DNA from: an uncultured Flavobacterium sp. | Lineage (GTDB): Bacteria > Bacteroidota > Bacteroidia > Flavobacteriales > Flavobacteriaceae | Length of the DNA stretch: 33,977 nt | Direction of reading: 5' to 3' | NCBI RefSeq assembly: GCF_946481155.1 | Contig: NZ_CAMLMK010000019.1 | Coordinates: 1-33,977 of the forward strand | Shown here: positions 16,861 to 24,058 of the stretch, piece after piece | Layout of the letters: every line of letters starts with the position of its first letter | How positions within the stretch are numbered: the stretch's first letter is position 1 | The notes under the pieces: model-generated | Database searches by the model: none | Told to the model about the DNA's origin: nothing | Seen by the model: the letters and a program-made list of their open reading frames with translations, nothing else | Program-made: the position numbers and the translations under genes

Positions 16861-18018
16861 ATGACAAGGGCTATCGTGCATATGGATTTGGATACTTTTT
16901 TCCCTTCCTGCGAAATACTGATGAATTCGCAATTAAAGGGCATACCGCTTATTATTGGAGGAGGTGATCGCGGCGTTGTGGCTTCGTGTTCGTATGAAGC
17001 CCGGGTTTTTGGCGTACGTTCCGCCATGCCTATCAAAATGGCAATGCGTCTCTGCCCTCAGGCGAAAATCATCCGGGGCGACATGGAATTGTATTCAAAA
17101 TTATCCAATACCGTAACCCAAATTATTGAAGATAAAGCTCCCATAGTGGAGAAAGCCAGTATTGACGAGCATTATCTCGATATTACAGGCATGGACAAAT
17201 TTTACGGCTGCTACAAATGGACGAATGAACTGGCGCAGATCATTACCAAAGAAACCGGTCTTCCCATCAGCTTTGCGCTATCGGTAAACAAAACCGTGTC
17301 GAAAATCGGTACCGGCGAAGGAAAACCCAAAGGCAATCTTGAAATTCCGGAGCATCAGGTACGCTCGTTTTTAAATCCGTTATCGATCCAGAAGATCCCG
17401 ATGGTAGGCGAAGTGACCTTTCAGCTGTTATCGCGCATTGGCATCCGGACCATACAGACGCTCTCGGAAATGCCGGCCGAAGTATTACAGCAGATGATCG
17501 GCAAAAACGGAATCGAATTATGGAAAAAAGCCAACGGTATAGACAATCATCCGGTAGAGCCTTATACGCAAAGAAAATCACTATCGACCGACCAGACATT
17601 TTTACAGGACACCATCGACATCCAGAACATAAAATCGGTACTGATTGGTATGGTAGAAAAACTGGCGTTCCAGCTGCGCTCCGAGCAATGGCTGGCCTCC
17701 ACTGTAGTGGTTAAGATACGCTATGCCAATTTCGACGTACATACAAAGCAATGTAAGATCCAATACACCTCTGCCGATCACATCCTGATGCGCAACGTAA
17801 TGGATCTGTTCGATAAATTGTATGAACGGCGCATGCGGCTTCGTTTAGTGGGAGTCAGTTTCACCGGATTGGTACGCGGAACGTATCAGATAAATATGTT
17901 TGAAGACACCGAAGAAATGCTGGCGCTCTATCAGGCCATGGATAAAATGAAAAAACGCTTCGGCTTTCATGCCGTGAATCTTTGTGCGGGCGCCATACTT
18001 AAATCAAAAAACAAATAA
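16861..18018 (+). CDS. dinB: Y-family translesion DNA polymerase (Pol IV/DinB-like)
   Basis: This 385-residue protein has the Y-family palm metal ligands: D9 in HMDLDTFF and D102/E103 in SIDEHYLD, where Pol IV usually reads SIDEAYLD, so alanine is replaced by histidine beside the catalytic pair. The aromatic F13/F14 is in the steric-gate region. The little-finger domain covers about 240-350. QINMF (343-347) resembles the QLxLF sliding-clamp motif. It copies past damaged bases with low fidelity. The stop TAA is followed at once by the ATG of the DnaE gene, so the two are translationally linked, the arrangement of ImuB-DnaE2 mutasomes. ImuB proteins usually lack the catalytic acids; here they are present, so this subunit may itself be an active polymerase. 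Confidence 0.92.
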   Translation: MTRAIVHMDLDTFFPSCEILMNSQLKGIPLIIGGGDRGVVASCSYEARVFGVRSAMPIKMAMRLCPQAKIIRGDMELYSKLSNTVTQIIEDKAPIVEKASIDEHYLDITGMDKFYGCYKWTNELAQIITKETGLPISFALSVNKTVSKIGTGEGKPKGNLEIPEHQVRSFLNPLSIQKIPMVGEVTFQLLSRIGIRTIQTLSEMPAEVLQQMIGKNGIELWKKANGIDNHPVEPYTQRKSLSTDQTFLQDTIDIQNIKSVLIGMVEKLAFQLRSEQWLASTVVVKIRYANFDVHTKQCKIQYTSADHILMRNVMDLFDKLYERRMRLRLVGVSFTGLVRGTYQINMFEDTEEMLALYQAMDKMKKRFGFHAVNLCAGAILKSKNK

Positions 18019-21000
18019 ATGTATCTCAATTGCCACTCTTTCCACAGTTTACGTTACGGCACGATTCCTTTAAACGAATTGGTGCAGCAGGCCGTCGCAT
18101 GCGGTGTAAAAGCGATGGCATTGACCGACATCCATACCGTTACCGGGATTTACGATTTCATCAAGGAATGCCAGGCGGTAGGTATCAAACCTTTGGTGGG
18201 AATTGAATTCCGCCCGCATAATAAATTGTGCTATGTAGGATTGGCCAAAAATGCAAACGGCCTTGCTGAAATGAACCGTTTCCTGACCCGGCACAATTTC
18301 GACAACACACCATTACCCTTTCAGGCGCCTGAATTCAGCGATGCCATCATCATTTATCCGATGGAAAACACGCCGATACAGCTCAGGGACTACGAATATA
18401 TCGGCATCCGTCCGGAGCAGCTTACCCTGCTTTTCAGTACGCAATGGAAGGATAAAATTCACAAAATGGTCATTCTGCAGCCGGTAACTTTCCGCGTGAA
18501 AAAAGAATTCAACCTGCATAAGATCCTCCGCGCCGTTGACACAAATACGCTGCTTTCCAAGCTAACCGAAGATGATTATTGCAGGCCCTCCGAGATCATG
18601 CTGTCATTAGAAGAGTTACTGGAAAAATTCTCAGACTATCCGCAAATCATACAGAACACCCAAAATATAATAGACAGCTGCCATTTCGAATTTGATTTCA
18701 GTACGCCGAAAAATAAGAAGTACTACACCAATAACCGTAAAAACGACATGGCATTACTCACCAGACTAACCTATCAGGGATTGGAATGGCGCTATGGCAA
18801 GAACAATCCCACTGCTAAAGCGCGGGTTGAAAAAGAACTGAAAGTGATTGACACCTTGGAATTCAGCGGCTATTTTTTGATTACCTGGGATATCATTCGA
18901 TACAGCAACAGCATGGGTTTTATGCATATCGGAAGAGGCAGCGGCGCCAACAGTATTGTGAGTTATTGCTTGGGGATTACCGATATCTGTCCGTTAGAGC
19001 TTGATTTGTATTTTGAACGTTTTTTGAATGAAAACCGAAAGAGTCCGCCCGATTTCGACATCGACTGGAGCTGGAAGGAACGTGATATCATCCTTGACTA
19101 TATTTTCAACCGTTATGGCGCCGAACATGTAGCTTTTTGCGGAACGAACGTAGAATTCAAATACCGATCCATATTCAGGGAGGTGGGAAAAGTGTTTGGT
19201 CTGCCTAAAGAAGAACTTGATGCATTGGCGAACAAACCGCCGGAAACCCATGATACAAATTCGGTGGTGAAATTGGTTCATGAGTACGGGATGATGATGG
19301 CTAAATATCCCAATCAGCGGAGTATGCATTCTTGCGGTATCTTGATTTCGGAAGAGCCAATTACCAATTATACACCTTTGGAAATGCCGCCAAAAGGCTT
19401 CCCTATCGTATTGTTTGACATGCATGTGGCGGAAGATATCGGATTTGACAAGTTTGATATCTTAAGCCAGCGCGGCATTGGCCACATTGATGACACGGTG
19501 AAACTGATCCGAAAGAACCGCGGCATTACCATAAACATCCGGGACACTTCCCTATCCAAAGACGAGGCCTTGTGCAATGAGTTTTTAGGAAGAGGCAAAA
19601 CCATTGGCTGTTTCTATATCGAAAGCCCGGCGATGCGGGGTTTGCTGCGCCGACTCAAATGCAACAATTATAAAATCCTTGTGGCAGCCTCTTCTATTAT
19701 CCGGCCCGGTGTGGCGCAATCGGGAATGATGAAGGAGTATATCTTCCGTCATAATTATCCTGACCGGTTCGAGTATTTCCATCCGGTGTTTCAGGAACAA
19801 TTGGGGGAAACGTATGGCATTATGGTGTATCAGGAAGATGTGATCAAGATTGCCCTTCATTTTGCCGGTGTTCCTGCTTCCGACGGGGATATCCTGCGGC
19901 GTGCCATGAGTGGAAAAGGCCGTTCCAAAGCCGCACTGCAAAAGGTGAAAGACAACTTCTTTGCCTGCTGCGCACAAAAAGGCCATCCTTTGGCGTTGAG
20001 CCAGGAAATTTACCGCCAGATTGAATCTTTTGCGGGGTATTCGTTCTGCAAGGCGCATTCGGCATCATATGCGGTGGAGAGCTATCAGAGTTTGTACCTG
20101 AAAGTCTACTACCCCATTGAATTCATGGTGGCTGTAATCAATAACCAAGGTGGGTTTTACCGCACGGAAGTCTACGTACATGAAGCACGGATGTCGGGCG
20201 CAACAATCCATACGCCTTGCGTAAATAAAAGCGAGTATGAAACTACGCTATACGAAAAAGACGTCTATCTCGGCTTTATGCATCTGGAAGGACTGGAAAC
20301 GAAAACCGCACACCGCATCCTCGCCGAACGATTGGCCAGAGGGAATTATCAGTCGCTTGAGGATTTCATCAATCGGGTGCCTATTGGTATTGAAGGAATT
20401 CAGATCCTGATTTTTATCGGTGCTTTCCGTTTTACGGGCCAGTCTAAAAATGAGTTGTTGGTCAGAGCACGGATGATTTTAGTAAACTTTAAGCCCGAGA
20501 ACAGGGATTTAATGCTGCTTCAGGAGCCTATAAAGGAATACCGGCTTCCGCAATTGGACCGTTCTGATTTTGAAGATGCTTTTGATGAAATCGAATTGCT
20601 TAATTTTCCGGTATCCAAGTCGCCTTTTGACCTGTTACAAACTAAGTACCGCGGAGATGTTTTAGCGAAAGACCTTCCGAAATATCATAAAAAGCAGGTG
20701 AAGATGCTCGCCTATCTTATTTCCAGAAAACATGTTCCTACTAAAATGGGCGCGATGTATTTTGGCACCTGGATTGATGCGGAAGGCGAGTTTTTTGATA
20801 CCGCTCATTTTACAAACTCCCTTGCACTCTATCCATTTCAGGGAAGCGGGTGTTATCTGTTGTTGGGGAATGTTGAAGTCGACTATCATTTTCCGACCAT
20901 CACGATTCAAAAAATGGCTAAAATGCCGTTCATCCCTGATCCCAGATATTCAAATACTGATGAGAAACGATTTAAAACCCAGGAACAAATGCGGGAAGAT

Positions 21001-21087
21001 GTCAGTATGACGCATCGTCTGCCCTATCCGCAGGATCATGAGATTAATTTACCGCGATACAAAATGCCGGAAACCCCTAAACCTTAA
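18019..21087 (+). CDS. dnaE: Short DnaE-type DNA polymerase III alpha (error-prone DnaE2/ImuC-like)
   Basis: At 1,022 residues this is shorter than the replicative DnaE of flavobacteria (about 1,450). The C-family catalytic acids are visible: PDFDID (about 351-356) and the later KFDIL aspartate, with the FMHIGRGSGANS fingers loop. The N-terminal PHP domain is altered at metal positions: NCHS where active domains read HxHS, and ALTDIH where they read LTDH, so proofreading is probably lost. It is cotranscribed with the Y-family polymerase (no gap) and AlkB (11 nt gap) under the divergent XRE-S24 repressor. Context and size point to damage-induced translesion synthesis rather than chromosome replication. 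No ImuA homologue is in the cassette. Confidence 0.9.
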   Translation: MYLNCHSFHSLRYGTIPLNELVQQAVACGVKAMALTDIHTVTGIYDFIKECQAVGIKPLVGIEFRPHNKLCYVGLAKNANGLAEMNRFLTRHNFDNTPLPFQAPEFSDAIIIYPMENTPIQLRDYEYIGIRPEQLTLLFSTQWKDKIHKMVILQPVTFRVKKEFNLHKILRAVDTNTLLSKLTEDDYCRPSEIMLSLEELLEKFSDYPQIIQNTQNIIDSCHFEFDFSTPKNKKYYTNNRKNDMALLTRLTYQGLEWRYGKNNPTAKARVEKELKVIDTLEFSGYFLITWDIIRYSNSMGFMHIGRGSGANSIVSYCLGITDICPLELDLYFERFLNENRKSPPDFDIDWSWKERDIILDYIFNRYGAEHVAFCGTNVEFKYRSIFREVGKVFGLPKEELDALANKPPETHDTNSVVKLVHEYGMMMAKYPNQRSMHSCGILISEEPITNYTPLEMPPKGFPIVLFDMHVAEDIGFDKFDILSQRGIGHIDDTVKLIRKNRGITINIRDTSLSKDEALCNEFLGRGKTIGCFYIESPAMRGLLRRLKCNNYKILVAASSIIRPGVAQSGMMKEYIFRHNYPDRFEYFHPVFQEQLGETYGIMVYQEDVIKIALHFAGVPASDGDILRRAMSGKGRSKAALQKVKDNFFACCAQKGHPLALSQEIYRQIESFAGYSFCKAHSASYAVESYQSLYLKVYYPIEFMVAVINNQGGFYRTEVYVHEARMSGATIHTPCVNKSEYETTLYEKDVYLGFMHLEGLETKTAHRILAERLARGNYQSLEDFINRVPIGIEGIQILIFIGAFRFTGQSKNELLVRARMILVNFKPENRDLMLLQEPIKEYRLPQLDRSDFEDAFDEIELLNFPVSKSPFDLLQTKYRGDVLAKDLPKYHKKQVKMLAYLISRKHVPTKMGAMYFGTWIDAEGEFFDTAHFTNSLALYPFQGSGCYLLLGNVEVDYHFPTITIQKMAKMPFIPDPRYSNTDEKRFKTQEQMREDVSMTHRLPYPQDHEINLPRYKMPETPKP

Positions 21088-21098
21088 AATGTACTGTT

Positions 21099-21731
21099 AT
21101 GACTTTATTTAATGATACCGAATTGTTCACCTCAGGGAAAGCAGGCAGAAAAATATTCGATTTGCCTGATACGGAACTGATTTTATATGATAATTTCTTC
21201 AGCAAAGAAGAATCTGATCATTATTATGACGTATTGCTAAACACTACGAAATGGAGGGAATACGAGATGGAAATCTATGATAAAACGTATACCGTTCCGC
21301 GGATGATTGCCTGGTATGAAGACAGGGAAAACGCTGGTGCCGATCTGACACTTCCCGACTGGACACCCGAATTGCAGGAAATCCGGAAAAGAGTTGAGAC
21401 GGAAGCAGAAGTAGATTTCAACGGAGTGTTGCTGAATTACTATCGCAACGGGAAAGACGGTGTGGGATGGCACAGCGACCGTGAGAAAAACTGCGGCAAG
21501 AATCCGATTATCGCGTCTGTGAGCTTTGGGGAAACGCGCCTATTTCGTTTGCGGCATAAATTCAGGAAGGAGCTGCCGGTTGTCGAGATACCGTTGCATC
21601 ACGGGTCATATTTATTGATGGCTGGGGAAACACAAAGCTATTGGCAGCATCAGGTACCTAAAACGACGCGGGATATTCTGCCAAGAATCAATCTGACTTT
21701 TAGAAGAATCAACAGATCCTTATATGGATAA
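21099..21731 (+). CDS. alkB: AlkB-type 2-oxoglutarate/Fe(II) dioxygenase, DNA alkylation repair
   Basis: The 210-residue protein carries the Fe(II) triad H125-x-D127 (GWHSDRE) and H184 (YWQHQVPKT), and the 2-oxoglutarate-binding RxNxTxR (R196 to R202, PRINLTFR). VPRMIAWY and NYYRNGKDGVGWHSD fit the bacterial AlkB/ALKBH2 type. It removes methyl groups from 1-methyladenine and 3-methylcytosine by oxidative demethylation. As the third gene of the translesion operon it adds direct repair to damage bypass. The ATG at 21099 gives the usual family length. Confidence 0.93.
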   Translation: MTLFNDTELFTSGKAGRKIFDLPDTELILYDNFFSKEESDHYYDVLLNTTKWREYEMEIYDKTYTVPRMIAWYEDRENAGADLTLPDWTPELQEIRKRVETEAEVDFNGVLLNYYRNGKDGVGWHSDREKNCGKNPIIASVSFGETRLFRLRHKFRKELPVVEIPLHHGSYLLMAGETQSYWQHQVPKTTRDILPRINLTFRRINRSLYG

Positions 21732-21738
21732 AAATCAA

Positions 21739-21846
21739 GCACGGATTGCAAATACCGATCGCGCGGATTTGCAATCCGTGCGCACAAAGAAGATAAAAAA
21801 ACTATATGCTAATAAATACTATAAGCACGGATTGCAAATCCGTGCT
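21739..21846. repeat. Pair of REP-like inverted repeats
   Basis: The first element has perfect 15-bp arms GCACGGATTGCAAAT (21739-21753) and ATTTGCAATCCGTGC (21767-21781) with a 13-nt GC-rich loop containing CGATCGCGCGG. The second (21824-21846) is a compact hairpin with 10-bp arms AGCACGGATT/AATCCGTGCT around GCA. Both share the word GCACGGATTGCAAAT. This fits repetitive extragenic palindromes spread by RAYT transposases; copy number cannot be judged from this window. Confidence 0.75.
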
Positions 21847-21863
21847 ATCCGTGTTGCATAAAA

Positions 21864-21887
21864 AAACCACTCGAATTTGAGTGGTTT
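21864..21887. terminator. Bidirectional terminator between alkB and the endonuclease gene
   Basis: AAACCACTC (21864-21872) pairs perfectly with GAGTGGTTT (21879-21887) around GAATTT. An A-run upstream (21860-21866) and T-rich sequence downstream allow termination on both strands of the convergent pair. Confidence 0.8.
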
Positions 21888-21905
21888 CTATATTTCTGGC
21901 AGTTC

Positions 21906-23864
21906 TTATCGAACTATTAATTTTTGCGTAGCGGTTTTTCCTTCTGAAGTTACTTTTACCAAATACATTCCTGATGACAGATTTAATGGTAAAGTTGCAG
22001 TTCCTGAGAAATCATGATTGGCAACCAATTGTCCCGTATAAGAATAGATTTCTGCTTTTGCATTTCCTACTATGCCTGCGAAAGTGATTTGATCGTTTGC
22101 GGGATTTGGGTACATTATCATTTTCAATTCTGACACATCATTCGTGCCTAGAGTAGAAAACCAAGGTTCGCCTGCATGAGCGCCCCAAATGTAATCGGCT
22201 AAATTCGGGTAATCGATGAACGGGTTACGATTAACCTGCCAGGTATAGATATAATTGTTTCGGTTCATTTCAAAATCATCAGCCGGATCGGACGTATTCC
22301 ACGTAAGCAAAGTAGCTAAATCACCAATAAACCCATCTGGATCTTGCGGCGGATTTCCGTTAACTACATTCAGGCCGTTATAACGAACCGCCATATAAAA
22401 CACAGCTCTTGCCACATCTCCGTGCCAGCTTCCCACATTTCCGGCCGGGCCGTTATAATCTACCCCGTAATTTCTTTCGTTTCGGATGGTGTTTTCAGGA
22501 CCGTCTTCTGCCCGGATATGATGCGCATCGGCATGACCGGCTAAAATATCGTTCGCATCAGTGGAAAGCCATACGTTGATTCCATCCGCGAATGATGAAG
22601 TTCCATCTGTAAAACCACCACGGGACTGGCAATAAATATGCTCCCTGTTCCATTTTCCGATACTGCTTGATCCGGTTTGATAATCGATCTTAGCACGAGG
22701 CTGTTCCACATACATCAACCAAACCTGATTGTTATTTAAGGGATTTTGGTCGGCATCCTTTAAAATATCAACAATATCGCCATAATTGTGAGCATGCACT
22801 ACAGCCGGATTGGCAATAATATCCTGAATTGCCTGTTTCAAAGAAGCTCCTGATAAACCTTCCAGCGAACTGTAATATCCTGCAGGAACAGTACTTGCCA
22901 CTATTCCATAGGTAGGATTCAAAGGTGTCCCCCATGGTGAAGTCGTGAAATTTATATCGTTGACTCTCACCGCAATATTATTGCTTAAGACAATATATTC
23001 TGAAGGAACGGTGCCAATTGTAATTTGTAGTGTTTCATCCCCATCATTACTACCATCATTCAGAATCTGAATAACTGTAGAAGCAGTATTCGTGCCGGTT
23101 GGGATGGTAATATTCAAAGTCCCTGTAAAATCAGCGTTTGTGAAAGTTCCGTTGGTTAGTGTGAACGAGAAGTTCAGATCGGAACTAACATTTGTATCGG
23201 TTGTAAATGTGATAGTCATCGCCTGTCCTTCTGTTAAAGGAGCGCCTGGGGTAAACGTAGTGGCAATGCCATTATATATAATTCCTGAACCGTCGTTATT
23301 GGCTCTTGGCGTTGGTGGTTTTACTTCGTAAGTTCCGTCAGGTTTTCTTTGGATGGATTGCAGTGGCGCATTAGCAGTACCGTTAACTGCTTCGTTATAA
23401 CTTACCGTTTCTCCCAGCGCTGTCATTAGTGCTGTTGGGTCCGGATCATTGGACGTATTAACTAAAGCATCAATCAGGTTTGTTGAGGTCGCAGGAGTAT
23501 CTAATGGAAAATCATCAGCGTTTCCTAAATAAATTGCAACAGCATCAGGACCATTTTGAATTGTCGCCTGTGGAATAATAACAGAGGGCCCCGGTATAAC
23601 CTGTGAGTTTCCTAAAAGAATGTTGCCGTTTCCGTCTGTAACCAGCCCGTCCAGATCTATGGCATAGTAGCTAAGACTGTTGGATCCGTTGTAAAAAACA
23701 ACTACATAACCATCTAAAGCAAAATTTGGTGTGGATGATTTAAGTTCAATGAATTCTTTCACATCCGTAGAAGGCGTATCAGGATCCAATTCATTAATCA
23801 CCAGCTGCCCGAAACTCGCGTTGGATACCAAGACGATAAGTATTAAAAGTAATTTTTTTATCAT
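21906..23864 (-). CDS. Secreted endonuclease I family nuclease with lamin-tail and Calx-beta-like domains and T9SS tail
   Basis: This 652-residue protein begins with a signal peptide (MIKKLLLILIVLVSNASFGQ). A lamin-tail-like domain follows (about 20-190, LVINELDPDTPSTDVKEFIEL), then a Calx-beta-like domain (about 205-305, with DGDETLQITIG). The catalytic endonuclease I region (about 320-565) has the metal/His motif KWNREHIYCQSRG near 405, then HADAHHIRAEDG and NERNYG, and NRNPFIDYP. A type A T9SS tail closes it (about 575-652, MYPNPANDQITF to LIVR). Endonuclease I enzymes cut DNA and RNA non-specifically outside the cell. Likely exported by T9SS for nutrient scavenging or extracellular DNA breakdown. 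Monocistronic. Confidence 0.9.
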   Translation of the reverse strand: MIKKLLLILIVLVSNASFGQLVINELDPDTPSTDVKEFIELKSSTPNFALDGYVVVFYNGSNSLSYYAIDLDGLVTDGNGNILLGNSQVIPGPSVIIPQATIQNGPDAVAIYLGNADDFPLDTPATSTNLIDALVNTSNDPDPTALMTALGETVSYNEAVNGTANAPLQSIQRKPDGTYEVKPPTPRANNDGSGIIYNGIATTFTPGAPLTEGQAMTITFTTDTNVSSDLNFSFTLTNGTFTNADFTGTLNITIPTGTNTASTVIQILNDGSNDGDETLQITIGTVPSEYIVLSNNIAVRVNDINFTTSPWGTPLNPTYGIVASTVPAGYYSSLEGLSGASLKQAIQDIIANPAVVHAHNYGDIVDILKDADQNPLNNNQVWLMYVEQPRAKIDYQTGSSSIGKWNREHIYCQSRGGFTDGTSSFADGINVWLSTDANDILAGHADAHHIRAEDGPENTIRNERNYGVDYNGPAGNVGSWHGDVARAVFYMAVRYNGLNVVNGNPPQDPDGFIGDLATLLTWNTSDPADDFEMNRNNYIYTWQVNRNPFIDYPNLADYIWGAHAGEPWFSTLGTNDVSELKMIMYPNPANDQITFAGIVGNAKAEIYSYTGQLVANHDFSGTATLPLNLSSGMYLVKVTSEGKTATQKLIVR

Positions 23865-24058
23865 TGTTTTTTACAATTTTGGGGTATAAAATTACATATT
23901 AATTCATCGAATAACTCCCTGTTATAGAAAACTTTAACCCTTTATAACTATTTCGTAAGAAAAGTATTCGGCTTTTAAAAATCCATCAGATAAGTATGGT
24001 AAACCAATGTTTTGATTAAATTTACGACTTTATAGTGCCTACCTAAATCAAAAGACCA

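Noticed and set aside
19585..20058. 157-codon minus-strand frame inside dnaE
   Set aside because: Shadow of a conserved polymerase region; product lacks any family signature.
21739..21846. CRISPR-like repeats after alkB
   Set aside because: Only two elements, each internally palindromic and of different length, without regular spacers or cas genes; REP-like repeats fit better.
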